Positions 22,201-33,718 of a stretch of 64,000 bases of DNA are shown here, piece by piece. Position numbers and translations under genes: made by a program. Numbering within the stretch: position 1 is the first letter of the stretch; each line of letters starts with the position of its first letter. The DNA comes from Isoetes taiwanensis. Taxonomy: Eukaryota > Streptophyta > Lycopodiopsida > Isoetales > Isoetaceae. The stretch spans positions 5,516,932 to 5,580,931 of the forward strand of contig JAJEKV010000056.1 in assembly GCA_021234155.1 (NCBI GenBank). The letters run 5' to 3'. The notes below the pieces were generated by a model, which did no database searches, was not told where the DNA came from, and saw only the letters and a list, made by a program, of their open reading frames with translations.

Positions 22201-24246
22201 GAACCAACAACACACCGCAAAGCTATCAGATAAGGTGATGGCTGAAATTTGAAGAAAGGTTGCCACCACGAAAGATGTTGGTGGTGACTTACACCCGCAC
22301 TCAATACCTGGTCTCTCTCACGGCTATAAAGGTCTTCTACCCGATACAACAATAGGCCCTCGTAATATTTCTCTGTTTGTATTGGATAGCGGATCAAAAA
22401 AGGAGAGAAGGGATGACTCAACAGAGTCTGAAGTTTTTAGTAGTTGCATAGGCTTAACAACTTCGTAAGCTCTTTACTATTGTCATCATATGCCCCCAGG
22501 AGAGCCTCATATGCATGCTTTGGTGGCTTCATACGACTTGGAATGCCTAAAGGTCGTTGAGGAAGGCTCTCTTCTCTTTGAGACAAAGGATACCGATTTG
22601 AGGATGCAAATTAAAAAAGCGCTTGTATAATCTTCATAATGATATCCCTTGTGCGGATGATAGCGACTATGAGGTAGCTAAGAGCAAAGGGGCATCGGAT
22701 AAAGGTGCATGGCGGTGTTTTCTTTTGGATGAACCCAACTTGAAAAATGTCTTCTCTACAAAGCGATGATGATGAGGATGAAGCAAATGAAAGCGAGGAA
22801 TTTGATGTTCCTAACCTCTACCGAAAGACATCACTCTGGAATTGTCGACAAAAGAAAAGGGACCCTTGAATAAACATGGGTTTGCAATCAATCGGCAAAG
22901 CTATCTTGTTGAGGCATTTGCACCACTTGATACCACTTGCGTGAATTGCATATTGGAGGGTATATTGGTAGAGAGGCCCCGAAGACATCAAGAAGATGTT
23001 TAAGTTTAGATCAACGATGACCAGTCCGTGGATTTCCTTGAAGTGTTTTTTAAAAGGTACTAGCCACGCGGCTGATTGGGGTCCCGTCAAAGATAAAAAC
23101 CCGTGGGCTTTGGTACCTTACAAAGGGCGGCGAAATACTAGTTCACAAAAGCCTCCGAGTGCAACTCCAGAATGTTCAAAAAGCAATGCAACCCCCGAGG
23201 AGAAGGCCAAAATGCTAGAGCGGGAACGTGAGACCATGGAGAAAAATTTGAAGTCCATGCTTGATAACATTCCAACTGGTAATGTCCAAATTGGGGGGTA
23301 CGATGCGGCGATTCTTCGATACCAGCCGGGATGATCATGCAAGCTCGATGATGCAACCACCGAGGTTAGGAATCAAACCCCGTGGTAGCTTTCCTAGAAG
23401 AGAACGTGTCCGAACTTAATGGCGTTCATGCTTCCGACGATAAAGCATCCGGGGAGTGAAGTAGACGCTACGACTGCTGCAGATGACGGCGACGATGAAA
23501 GGTAATTCACGCCAGGCGCGATATGTAGCTTATTTATGAAGGATAAAATGCGCTTGGCGTGTATTGCAGACCACTTTTGCATGGCTAACTTTGTTTTCCA
23601 TGGTTCAGGGCTCCACCTGCTTGTGACAAAATCATTGTCTTCGATCTGAATGGTGTCCTGTGTAAAACGTTTCCTAAGAAGCTTATTAACAAGGATGACT
23701 TCGAGCAAGTCCCTCTAGAATCGAATACTAAGTGGATCTATCCTCGTCCACACTTAGAAGATATGATGAATGAGGCGTTCAGATTGTTTCGAGTTGCCAT
23801 CTGGTCCTCAATGGAATGCAGAAATGTTGATGAAGTACTTAGGGTGTTACCAGGCATGAATGGAGACTTTGTGACGATTTGGGACCAAAGTAAGTGTATA
23901 AAGTTTCCACATCCAAGAGATCCGGATGGCAAACCGGTCTTCGTGAAACATCTTGGTACTAACTATGATGGATCAGCTTGGCATTCAAAAGAAAGAGGAC
24001 ATCATAATAGTAGATGATGATGCTCTTAAGTGCTTTTATAATCAAGGTCAGGCTCCACCAACTTATACTCCACAAGATTACTCAACAGATGAGTTTCTAG
24101 TACTATTCATGTCCATCATGAGTGGCTTGGCTTCTGGTAAAACAGTATCAGATGTTGTCAAAACGCATCTAGAACTAGATCGGACTAAGGAGATGGATCC
24201 CTATCTTGAGAGTTATTTGACAAAGAAAGGACTAGTCCCTCCATGA
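19268..24246 (+). pseudogene. decayed multi-exon gene ending in an NIF/FCP1-like phosphatase domain
   Basis: Exon 1 (ATG at 19268) encodes MPPKGRAAPNSGRATREDAQ and splices in phase from CAAG/GTCAG to an exon at about 19792. That exon gives a Lys/Ser/Pro-rich, probably nuclear N-terminus and an acidic segment up to a stop at 20237. Coding-like text then continues with stops to about 20960 and resumes at 21532-22260 and 22980-23330. A consistent intron at about 23502-23608 (GAAAG/GTAATT...TTCAG/GGCT) leads into the C-terminal domain. Landmarks of that domain are IIVFDLNGVLC, VAIWSSM, TIWDQSKC and IIIVDDDALKCF, the order seen in NIF/FCP1-type HAD phosphatases. The second Asp of the DxD nucleophile motif is Asn, as in many plant relatives. 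A one-base frameshift near 23953 separates the last two blocks. The gene has no intact frame and looks transposon-associated or degenerate. Confidence 0.6.
21005..21440. repeat. array of inverted GGCGTGTATTC / GAATACACGCC modules
   Basis: About ten copies of GTATTC or GAATAC, mostly joined to GGCGT/ACGCC and to TTGCCAATT or its complement, alternate in orientation through about 430 bp. The array lies between a possible donor near 20960 and the acceptor at 21532, so it appears to be intronic. The many ORFs in all frames here are artefacts of the palindromes. Confidence 0.8.
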
Positions 24247-24470
24247 TGTAATCTTCATATCAAGTGAATATAATGTAAAAAGTGTTCTCTGTATATTGAT
24301 GTGTTGTTATCTACAAATGCTAATCAAACACCACATTCTTCTCACTAAAACAAGAAAATGTTAAACCACCCACTACTACAATGCAAAAATTTGCAACAAT
24401 GCAAAACATGTCACACAACAAAACACTATATTGAGAAAAGGGTATGCAAAAGTGGCGTGCTTTTGGAACA

Positions 24471-24900
24471 GACATAAATCCAATTTAAATGAATGATGGT
24501 TTCAATACAATCTTTTTTGTTACGTTTTATTTAATTCTTTATGTTATAAGAGAATCTTATAATGTGTATAAATATCGCCAAAAAAAATTGTTTTTTTTTT
24601 CTTTTTTTCTTTTTTTTTGTAACGCTTTATAGCTTGTAACGCATTGCAAAGCCCTTTTTTTCTAATTGTTGTTTTTTGAAACGAGTTTAAATGTTGAAAC
24701 GCGTGTCAGTTTAAATTTTTTTGAAACGTGTTACAAACTTGTAACGCATTTCTATTGTTATTATGTGTTACAATCTGTTACGCGTTTCAATTGACCCTAT
24801 CAATCGTGACGTGTATCAAATCAACGTTGTAATGCCTTTTTTTAATTATATTATATTACAATTTTAGTTTAAAAAAGCGTATCAAAAAGCGTTACAAACA
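24471..24900. repeat. 32-bp inverted match to 6100-6131, then a cluster of GTTACGC/GAAACGC motifs
   Basis: Positions 24471-24502 match 6100-6131 exactly in reverse complement. From about 24620 to 24895, words such as GTAACGC, GTTACGC and GAAACGCG recur in both orientations within T-rich DNA. No gene is seen. Confidence 0.55.
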
Positions 24901-25241
24901 TGGGGGTTTCGTTCTAGTGGAAGGGTCGATTTGGCTTTGAAATCTACCCGGAATCAAGCCTGGGAGGGCCAATTTGGCTCTGAAAGCCTAGAAAGTGACT
25001 CATTCTGGCATTCCAGTGGTCTGCTATCACGCTTATATCTCGATACCAAGAATGCTCTGCTGCCATAGCTAATGACTGGCAGAAATTTTCGATTTGAATA
25101 TGGTTGCAGCAGAAGAAAAATGCAATGACAAACTTTAGAAAGCAAACCTAGAGGAAAAGACTGCTGCAGATATCAAAATCTTTTCAAGAACGGACTAAAT
25201 TTGATGGTGGTTAAAATTTCATTGGAGAATTTCAGTAAGCA

Positions 25242-25343
25242 TAAAATTTCTTGTGGAAATTTTGAGCAGACCTGGAAGCGCCACTCACGGCTCCGCCACT
25301 CGTGATCCACCAGGTCAGCTCAAAATTTCCACAAGAAATTTTA
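25242..25343. other. near-perfect 34-bp stem hairpin (MITE or small-RNA precursor-like)
   Basis: Arms at 25242-25275 and 25310-25343 (each with ATTTCTTGTGGAAATTTTGA or its complement) pair with a single mismatch around a loop of about 34 nt, CGCCACTCACGG...CGCCACTCGTG. Weaker complementarity extends outward for another 15-20 bp. Confidence 0.75.
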
Positions 25344-27229
25344 AGCTCACGAAATTATTCCTTCCAAAATTTTCTTGTGACTTGCCTTGAAAGCAAAGCA
25401 AGCCCCCTTTTTCTCTGCATACCTCACAATCCCGTTTTTTCCTGCATACTTCCATAGCTTATCATGCCATAGCGAAGCAGGGAATCCCTTTCTCTTCTTC
25501 CTCCGGCAGACATGAATTATCCGGCAAACAAAATCTGAGCAACATACCTATCTCTTCATTGCAGCGGCAGAGCTAATCTGAGATCAAGCATGCCTGCCAT
25601 CACCAATAGCCAGGCGTCGAAAGATTGTCAAAAAAAAAAAAATATGTGGCATGCAAATATAAGATTAGATTGCAGCGCGAAAATATTAGGGAGGGACAAA
25701 GAAAAAAGAAAAACAATAAACTACTTTATATATGTCGAGAAAGATGCATCTCAGGGTATAAATTAAGAACTCCTTAATCTTAAAAAATGAAGGTGGTTTG
25801 GCGATAGTTGCATGTAATTCTCTAATATCTAACTATATTTTGATTAAAATTTCTAAAAAAATTAGTCAAACTTATAAGGCTTTTGGAGTTTCATTGAAGA
25901 TTTCGTAAAAATTAAAACTAAAACTAGTGAAATCTGGCTAAAATAATAAAATTACCTTAGAAAATTGTAAATACTTTGACAAATCTCTCAAAACATTTCA
26001 AGAGTCTCATTTATATTTGGCTAAATTTTTTTATATTCTTGAGAATTTTATTTTCTAGCCTAAAATTTAGTCAAATGGTGAAGGATAGCCACTAATTTAT
26101 AGCATGATGCATCTTTAACAAGGTCGTTGCCAATATTGCAATATATATAGATTTAAAGAACTCCTTGTATCCTTGTGTAACATGATGTGAAAATTGTTGC
26201 TTCTTATTTTTTGTGTTTTCCAAGCCAATACAACCCTACTAGCATGTAAGAAAACTAAAAAAAAACAAGCAGATCAGTAGTTATACCATATTTCCTTAAT
26301 TTGTCTAGCTCATTGTATTATATTTTGAATTTCTATCAAAAAGCCATAAGCATGTATCATTATCACTATTCAAGGAACTTTTACCATCCACCCCCATATC
26401 AGACGTCTTCATGCAATTTTCAAGCATAGTAATGCACAACAATTGCCATGGCTATAAAGTTGTTAATAGAAGCCCCTACAACATAGCTGCACCACAGTAC
26501 CACAACAAGATACCAAACCTGTACACAACAGGCATCTACCAAACTTGAAGAGCAGGACTGTAATTACTATTACTACATAAACAAATATGTGTAAGCACCT
26601 ACATCAAATTATAGCCTTATATTATCCACCATCCGTCCAAAATATTTAAGCACTTGGAATCCCTTTATTATTGCATAGAAGCTTTAAGTTCCATCCAATA
26701 AACACACCAATTAGAGTCAATAGAGACATGGTATAATGAATTCATGCTTATTTTTAGGAGAAAACTAAAAAAGTCATTTTCTTGTTTAGATGTTGGTATC
26801 AAATACGTTTTCTACTTTATTGAAACACAGCAAACATTGAACTGCAAATAGGCCTTCCAGATGGGTTGGATCCAATAAATTTAGAACGTACAGACTCTTT
26901 TCGCCAGCATTATTATGGTTGGTTCACATAGAGAAGGGAAGACCCTGCACTAAGTTCTAGCGGAATTCAACCTCATCAACTGTTCTACACCAAAATGGCA
27001 CCAACATATGCTTGCATAACTTCGTTCTCTTAGAGACCTATTACCAAACAAAGATTAAAAGACGAGCACAACAAGTAACTGCAAGAAACGGATGGGGTTT
27101 GATAGAGCCAAATAGGGCAGGTGCAAATCAGCATCAAGGAGCATCCAGATACTGAAGAAGACAAGACCTACAAAGATCTAGGAGACACTGTCGCTATTGA
27201 AATTTTTCTTAAAACGAAAAGAGAGGACT
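25344..27229. other. AT-rich intergenic DNA, no gene seen
   Basis: No coding signal, tandem array or recognisable element was found in this stretch. Confidence 0.5.
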
Positions 27230-27241
27230 TAAAATACCCTG

Positions 27242-27657
27242 ATGATAAATGCGTCGAGTGATCCTCCAATAAATGAATACCCAAAATCTTCTGACTCAGA
27301 TTTATCTATTGGAGGCACCAGATTGGTCAGAGGAGAGACGTCTAAAGTGTTATCTCCCTTAGTAACTAATAAGCTGGTTTTCTCCACAAATAAAGAAGAA
27401 ATGGAACCAAATAAGGAAATGCATAAGGTATTACTGGAATTAAGAGGGCAGAAAATCTGGTGGACCAAGAAATGGACCAAATAGAGATGGTCCCTGATAT
27501 CCCAACTGAGTTTCTTACTCCTAAAACTACAACAGAAAATAAAAGGCATAAATTCTTTACTAGATCTCCTGAAAACTCCATAGGAGGCAAACTAAGCAAA
27601 AGTATACAAAAGACTAGAACAAAGGAAGTAATCCCAAAGACTCAAGCAATGTATTGA
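27242..27657 (+). pseudogene. coding-like remnant in two frames, unrecognised
   Basis: Two overlapping plus-strand frames (27242-27484, 27460-27657) join across a frameshift near 27470 into a hydrophilic Ser/Lys/Glu-rich protein of about 135 residues. Composition resembles the linker of a retroelement gag or ORF1 protein, but no motif was recognised. Confidence 0.3.
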
Positions 27658-27975
27658 ATATGGACACTTATAGTACATAGAAAAAGGCATGCCTAAAGGC
27701 ATGTCCAAATATGGAAAAGGCATGTCTAAACTTGGAAGAGCTAAGTTTAGATGAGAGCCCAACGTGGCATCTCAACACCCCTCCTGCAACGTTGGCCTCT
27801 CAATAAAAGAGAACAAAAAATACAATATATAAAATGTCATATACAATTACTCAGAAGGTGACCAAGGATGCACACACCAAACAACCCCCCTTGCAACCTT
27901 GGTCATGTGCCCGGGTTTAAAAACCTTTTGTGGGAATCAAAAGGAAAAACCGTGACACCCTTCAAAACAAAACTA

Positions 27976-28740
27976 AGTAGAAGAAGAATTAAGAAGCCGC
28001 AACTGACTAGTAAAATCTTCATGCTTGGCCGTAGATAATGCTTTAGTAAATATATCTGTTATCATATTATCTGTAGAACAATACTGTAATACAATTGTCT
28101 TCTTCTTGACTTCCAATTTAATATAGTGATAATGAGTCTCAATATGCTTAGATTTTGAATGGAAAACCTCATCCTTATTCAACGAAATAGGACTTTGATT
28201 ATCACAATATAAAACTGCTGGGCTAATCAAAACCTGCTGAAAAGATTGAAGTAGACGCCGCAACCATATCAACTCTCTACTTGCCATACTAGCTGCAACA
28301 TGTTTTGCTTCAGTAGTAGACACTGCAACACAATGTTGTTTCTTACTGTACCAAGATATCAAAGAATGATCTATAAAGAAATATGCACCACTTGTAGAAC
28401 GAAAAGTGTCAGGGCAACCTTCCAATCAGCATCAGTATAACCAACCAACTGTGAACCATCGGAACCTATATCTTGACAAGCATATGAAAAAGCATAATTT
28501 ATAGTGCCTGTAAGATAGCGAAGAACTCGTTTAGCTGCATTCCAATGCTGACGCCCTGGATTAGACATAAATTGTCCCAATGTGTTAACAACATAACTTA
28601 TATCTGGTCTCGTAGAATGTGCTAAGTACATTAGAGCACCAACAAGACTTGCATATGAATAGTTAGCCATATCAAGACGCTCGGCTTCTGTTTGAGGACA
28701 CATCTGCTTAGTCAACTTAACATTAGGCCCCAATGGTGTT
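27976..28740 (-). pseudogene. Ty1/copia retrotransposon fragment: end of reverse transcriptase and RNase H
   Basis: The minus strand reads YASLVGALMYLAHSTRPDIS, the pre-RNase H segment VLRYLTGTINYAF, then GYTDADW. After a one-base frameshift near 28425 the copia RNase H continues: CPDTFRSTSGAYFFI, SWYSKKQHCVAVSTTEA, LYCDNQSPISLNKD, KHIETHYHYIK and TDIFTKALS. The upstream part (gag, protease, integrase, most of the RT) is missing, with a sharp boundary at about 28740. No flanking LTR was identified. Confidence 0.9.
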
Positions 28741-29559
28741 AACTGAGGTTTAACATTTAGGATTTAGGGTTTCTTCTTGTAGGCATTGCAAAGGTGCAGT
28801 ATTGCAAGATCCCTTCAAATATTGCAAATTTCTTAAAGCAACTCTTATGCAGCATTTCATATTTCTCCTTTTGAATATTTTTCCTATATTTTTCCTCGCT
28901 GAGTGCATTTTGCAAGGTGTTGGTGGTCATCGAAATGCTTGGACAAAAGGTGATCTCGTCTCTTGTGATTTCGCCGTTGTATAATTAATGCCTTACATCT
29001 GATACTCGTTATCTTTGAGAGCAACTGGAGCATTTTTAAGAAAGGATTTCCAGGAAGTGAAAAGCTATATTTTCTAAGATATCATGGGAGAATTGCTTGT
29101 CTTTAGGAATATGGGTTGAACTTCCTATCTTTTTAGTAAATGGGCTATAAATCACAAGGCTTTTCTTAGAGCTCAATTCTGCTAAGAGGTTCACATAAAA
29201 GCATCCTTAAAGAGCTGTCATATGATGGACTACTGAAGTGATTAAATTTATCTGATTTTGTAGGCTAAAGGTGAATTAAACATTTTGTATATATATTCTT
29301 TCTATTACTGAGTACATGAGCCGATCTTGTGGTGCAACTGAACATACAACTGCAATTTATGAGGCGCATGTTGGCTGAATCATTATTTGGGCATATCAAA
29401 TGCCTGCCATGGCTGGTGTAGAAGGGTCAATGCAATATTGGTAAGTTCCATTCATCTTTTTTATTTGCTCATCTACTGGTATGCTCGGTTTGAAAATTGT
29501 TTACTGAAACTAAGTTGCCAAAGAGTGCCAATGAACTTGCACATCGGTTATTCAATTCA
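28741..29559. other. non-coding spacer
   Basis: No gene supported. A plant telo-box-like TTTAGGGTTT occurs at about 28756. The ORFs at 28802-28984 and 29387 onward have no recognised domain, except where the latter enters the PPR fragment. Confidence 0.4.
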
Positions 29560-29750
29560 GTTCTTTATGTGGACAACAATGATATCTTACTATTGTCAGG
29601 TTGAAAACGATCATATGTCTATCAACCATTTCAAGAAAATGCAACAAATGGGTCTCAAGCAAAATGAAGTCATCTGTGCCAGTATTTTATCCGCATGTGC
29701 TAATTTATAAGCACTTTGGACAAATTGATCCATGACACCCATTGGTATGT
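29560..29750 (+). pseudogene. PPR protein fragment
   Basis: One frame reads FMWTTMISYYCQVEND, NHFKKMQQMGLKQNEV and CASILSACANL, then a stop. This is a textbook plant PLS-class PPR unit (usual form W..MI..Y...G....A...F..M...G..P...T..S.LSACA.L). The continuing frame (ALWTN) would give the next repeat but is closed. It is a relic. Confidence 0.7.
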
Positions 29751-30600
29751 ATGTTAATTCTGTAAATTTTCAGTATGCTCATTTAGGATTGTCATTTTGA
29801 AAGTTAATCATAATTGCAGTACTTGAAATGAAATTGTATAAAATGCTTTAGAGTATTGCAGATTTGTGGCCGTCTATACGGAGTAATAAATTTATAGTTG
29901 TCTAGACTCCAGCAGCGAACATGCCCAGTTTGGATTTAGTATGGCCAAGGAGGTTAAAGTAATATGAACATCACTTTTTGTGGTGATATCATATGTTCTA
30001 CTGGCAAACATCTATATCAGGAGTAATGACTGCTGTTTGGAAGGAATAGCGGGAGGTAAGTTGCATCTTTTTTTGTTGTCATAGAGGAAGGACTGTCATT
30101 TTGTAAGTTAATTATAGTACTTGAAATGATTTTATAAAATGCTTTAGAGTGCTCCAGATTTGTGGCTGTCTATGTGAAATAAATTGATAGGAAAATTAAT
30201 TTATATTTGCACTAGACAAATGCATTAACTTCTGTCCAATGTTGGCAGGTCACAGAGAGCAGAATGGGAGATTGACATCTTCCACTCTAATTAATCCAAA
30301 AGGTTGTGAATTGAGTAGAAGCACATATAAGTACCACAATAGACAGAGGTACTACAAAACCAAAGGTCTTGCTAAAGAAATACAGGATGGAGAGAGCATT
30401 GTTTGCACATGTTCTTGTTGTCTATGTGGAGACAATTCTGGGTGCCTTTCACCAGAGCAGAATACTTGAAGCATGTTAAACATGCCAAATACAAATATTC
30501 AAAAGTCGCCTGGGCTGAGCTCCAACATTCAACTTTTTCAATGGCTATAAAAGCCTGATACTGTTGTATGCTGATGGGATTATATAGTGGAAAAAAATGG

Positions 30601-31503
30601 AGCATCTTTGTCTTCTATAGAGTCTGCTTCTTTTTGTACTCTCTCTCGTAAAGAAAATTTAGATTTGAAAAAAAATTAGAATGAACAATATGTTGAAATA
30701 TACTAACAAATCACTAGACATCACACTTTGAAATCACATGGTAAAAACACATGTAGTACCCTCGAACTTTACCGTGCTAATATACCAACGGGGAATATGA
30801 GGAATATATGGTCTCTTATTGGACCACCAAATTTGACACATAAAGCACTATTAGATATCCGTATTCAAAATCAAGTATACTTACAACCTAAAATGATTAT
30901 TAACCACTATATCATATCATACTAATTATGCACTATGATAAACTTGATAAATTAAGTAGTAGCACACATCATATATTCAAGCCATAAATCATCTTTTAGT
31001 ACCATGTGAATGAACTATATTGTATAACTAGACATGGTTTATAGACTTTTTGGCCCAAAATTGATATTGATTTTAAAAATTGGTTGACATTAAGAAATCA
31101 TTAGAAAAAAAACATATTGATTCAATTTTGGGGGCCTTGTGTTTCCTAGATCGGACATAGGCTCCATATCCTATTGATGGAGGCGATATCCTATTTTATG
31201 GAATCTTAGAGAATCTTAGAGCATCTTTGTCTTCTATAGAGTCTTCTTCTTTTTGTACTCTCTCTCGTAAAGAAAATTTAGATTTGGAACAAAAGTTAGA
31301 ACAATATGTTGAAATATAGTAACAAATCACTAAACATCACACTTTGAAATCACATGGTAAAAACGCATGTAGTACCCTCGAACTTTGCCGTGCTAATATA
31401 CCAACGGGGAATATGAGGAATATATGGTCTCTTGCTGGACCACCAAATTTGACACATAAAGCACTATTAGATATCCATATTCAAAATCAAGTATATTTAC
31501 AAC
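30601..31503 (+). repeat. about 290-bp direct repeats around a second dispersed repeat
   Basis: The text from about 30601 to 30892 recurs from about 31217 to 31503 (both with CTCTCTCGTAAAGAAAATTT and CCAACGGGGAATATGAGG). In the first copy it continues into the 30893-31190 block, which is shared with 41521-41869. In the second copy it is cut exactly at the left end of element B. The paired ORFs at 30728 and 31344 only reflect this duplication. Confidence 0.8.
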
Positions 31504-33495
31504 CTACAAGAAATTTATCGCGGCGGCCAAGGCCGCCGCGAACATTTCTCTTTTTTAAAACTGTGCAGTTGGACCCCAGTTAACGTCCAACATTCTCTTC
31601 TGCAATGGCCAAGTGATTCTAGATTGATGTGAAGCAACTTCGTAACATCTTACATTCTAACTCTAATTTAGAAATTAGAAAGTACAATATTTAGCTTAGT
31701 CTTTTAAAAAGTTGGTCAATACTTTTTGTTATTGAAGGTTCATGTGTTCACAGACATCAAACATCAAGTAGAATTATCAATTTGCAGAACTGAAGATGCC
31801 TCATCATCACTAGAATGATATTTTTGCGAATAATATAAATTACGAAATAAATCCAAAAGGAACTCCAATACCGCATCTCTCGACACAAAGGCTGGTGAGT
31901 TACCAAAGGCGCTCATCCACCATCCATAAAAATCATATAGATTTAGCTCAATAATGTAGTCTTTTTTCATCTGTGCCATCTCTGCAAATCAAAATATAAT
32001 TGCAAATCAACTCAAACGTTCGCTACAATTTCACACAACGATAGAATCCACATACGCATTACGCCAAGATTAAATGCTAGTTTCATATTAAACAATCCAA
32101 ACTTTAGCAATGTAACAAAATGGGAGAATATTTACCTTGCATGCAATTAGTGAAGCAGAAGAGAAGCGCTCACAATAGCTCTTCAAGTGATCTCAATGCG
32201 TCGAGACAATAAGAAGGCCTTCTATTTATAAGATGGAGTTTTGTTGGATGATCGACACACATGACTAATCTAGGGCTATATTTATGCCAAGTGCCTATAT
32301 CACAACTCGCATGTAATCATTAATATCATTCGATATATATTTCATATCCATAATTATCCTAAAATGGATATCATTAAGATTCTATATATACTAGTAACAT
32401 TGCCCGGCGTTGCCGGGCTTTAGTAACATGCTATGTTCGTGTGGGGATGTTGTGCTTGTAGTGTGATTTTTGTAGAAAAGTGAACTCACCAAATAATATC
32501 GACTTACATCAAAATGCAAAAATAACGACTTGCATCAAAATACAAAGCGCTTATGTGTAGTGTGGAATGAAAGTTGGTACCCGAGCTAACATAAGGATAT
32601 TACCGATGGGATATTTTAGTTTGTCATAAATGAATTAAAGATAAAATAAGAAGAAGAGGGACTTTATACGATTTGAGAATAAGTTGGGACTTTATAAGAG
32701 GTGTGAGAGCATCATAATCAATTTGGAATATAAGCATGGAAATTATGAGAATAAACGACATAGATTCGTGTGTGACATTATGAAAGGGTTTTATCTCAAA
32801 TAATTGGATACTATTTATGTGGTGCAATGCAGCAACTCACAATTGTAAGAAATGGGTGTTCTGCAATGGTGTATTCATTTCCATTTGAATGAATTATTGT
32901 TCGTTAATAAGATGGAAATACTTGCAATCATGGAGCTGTAGATAAAGTTACGACAGAAACCTATCAAGCTAGTTGAAATTCTAACATAATAATGGGCATC
33001 GTAAATAGAAACTATGCAATAATAATGGACATCCTACCATATTTATTTATGGAGAAATGGTTGTCCAATGTTGCAGTGATATAAAGATCCACAATGAATT
33101 TGTAAAGCGTCATTGGGCTTGCGAATGGGATTTAAAAAGGACGTTGCTACATTGCATAGGGTGGCACTTGGACATGGGCCAATGTTAGAACGTAGAGCAA
33201 TTTATGAAATCATTGGTTTGGAACTTAGGTTGTAGTAATGTTACGTAATATAGACTATCGAAATGAAGAAGACAATCGAATGGTCTTTTCAAGTGTAAAT
33301 ACATGGGCACTCTATCTAAATTAGAAGTTTGCCTTGAAGTCAATTACCTTTAATGCATAGGTGATGTGCAAAATCAATATGTAGCATTATAACAGGGGGT
33401 CTTTTTTGTGATTTTATACGCTTTTTGGCATGGTTTTTATATGATTTCACGGGCGTATTGCACGAGGCATACTAATCAGTATATCTAGAGTGCAC
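31504..33495. mobile_element. repeat element B (longer copy of the two-copy family)
   Basis: It starts abruptly inside the duplicated repeat with CTACAAGAAATTTATCGCGG and a GCGGCGGCC/GGCCGCCGC hairpin, and ends with the shared ATATGTAGCATTATAACAGG...TCTAGAGTGCAC block. It carries the intact 71-codon ORF on the minus strand. The middle (about 32000-33350) has no counterpart in element A. It includes a GCCCGGC-GTT-GCCGGGC hairpin at 32402-32418, next to ATACTAGTAACATT, a motif pair common at plant repeat ends. Confidence 0.6.
31764..31979 (-). CDS. small conserved ORF of element B, 71 residues, unknown function
   Basis: Starts MAQMKKDYIIELNLYDFYGW and continues with FGNSPAFVSRDAVLEFLLDL, FRNLYYSQKYHS and an acidic/serine end (SSDDEASS). 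The protein is aromatic-rich and amphipathic, with no signal peptide or membrane segment. The diverged copy in element A (2872-3105) keeps the same frame, stop position and most residues, which argues for real coding. Both copies sit at the same place, about 260-330 bp inside the left end. It could be a short accessory protein or the last exon of a longer element protein; no acceptor was firmly identified. Confidence 0.5.
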   Translation of the reverse strand: MAQMKKDYIIELNLYDFYGWWMSAFGNSPAFVSRDAVLEFLLDLFRNLYYSQKYHSSDDEASSVLQIDNST

Positions 33496-33718
33496 ACTGG
33501 ATTCTCATATTTGAATGGCATTTTATCTATGGTTTTGCAATGGTTTTGCCTTGCATGTTTTTTGTTCCTTAAAAACTTAATTAATTTAATTTTATGAAAG
33601 CCATGCAAGCAACGAGCCATTCAACTTTAGGGTTCGACTTTAGGGTTCTTGGAGTGAAGGGGATTTAGAGGACCATTTTCGGCAGTTTTCTCCTCGCTAT
33701 GGCTTCCACAGTTCTCTG

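Noticed and set aside
28750-28770. Telomere-like repeat
   Set aside because: A single TTTAGGG word, common as a plant promoter telo-box.
30728-31583. Two related ORFs (30728-30925 and 31344-31583) as a duplicated gene
   Set aside because: They are the same non-coding repeat duplicated; the reading frame is not favoured by substitutions and the second runs into element B.
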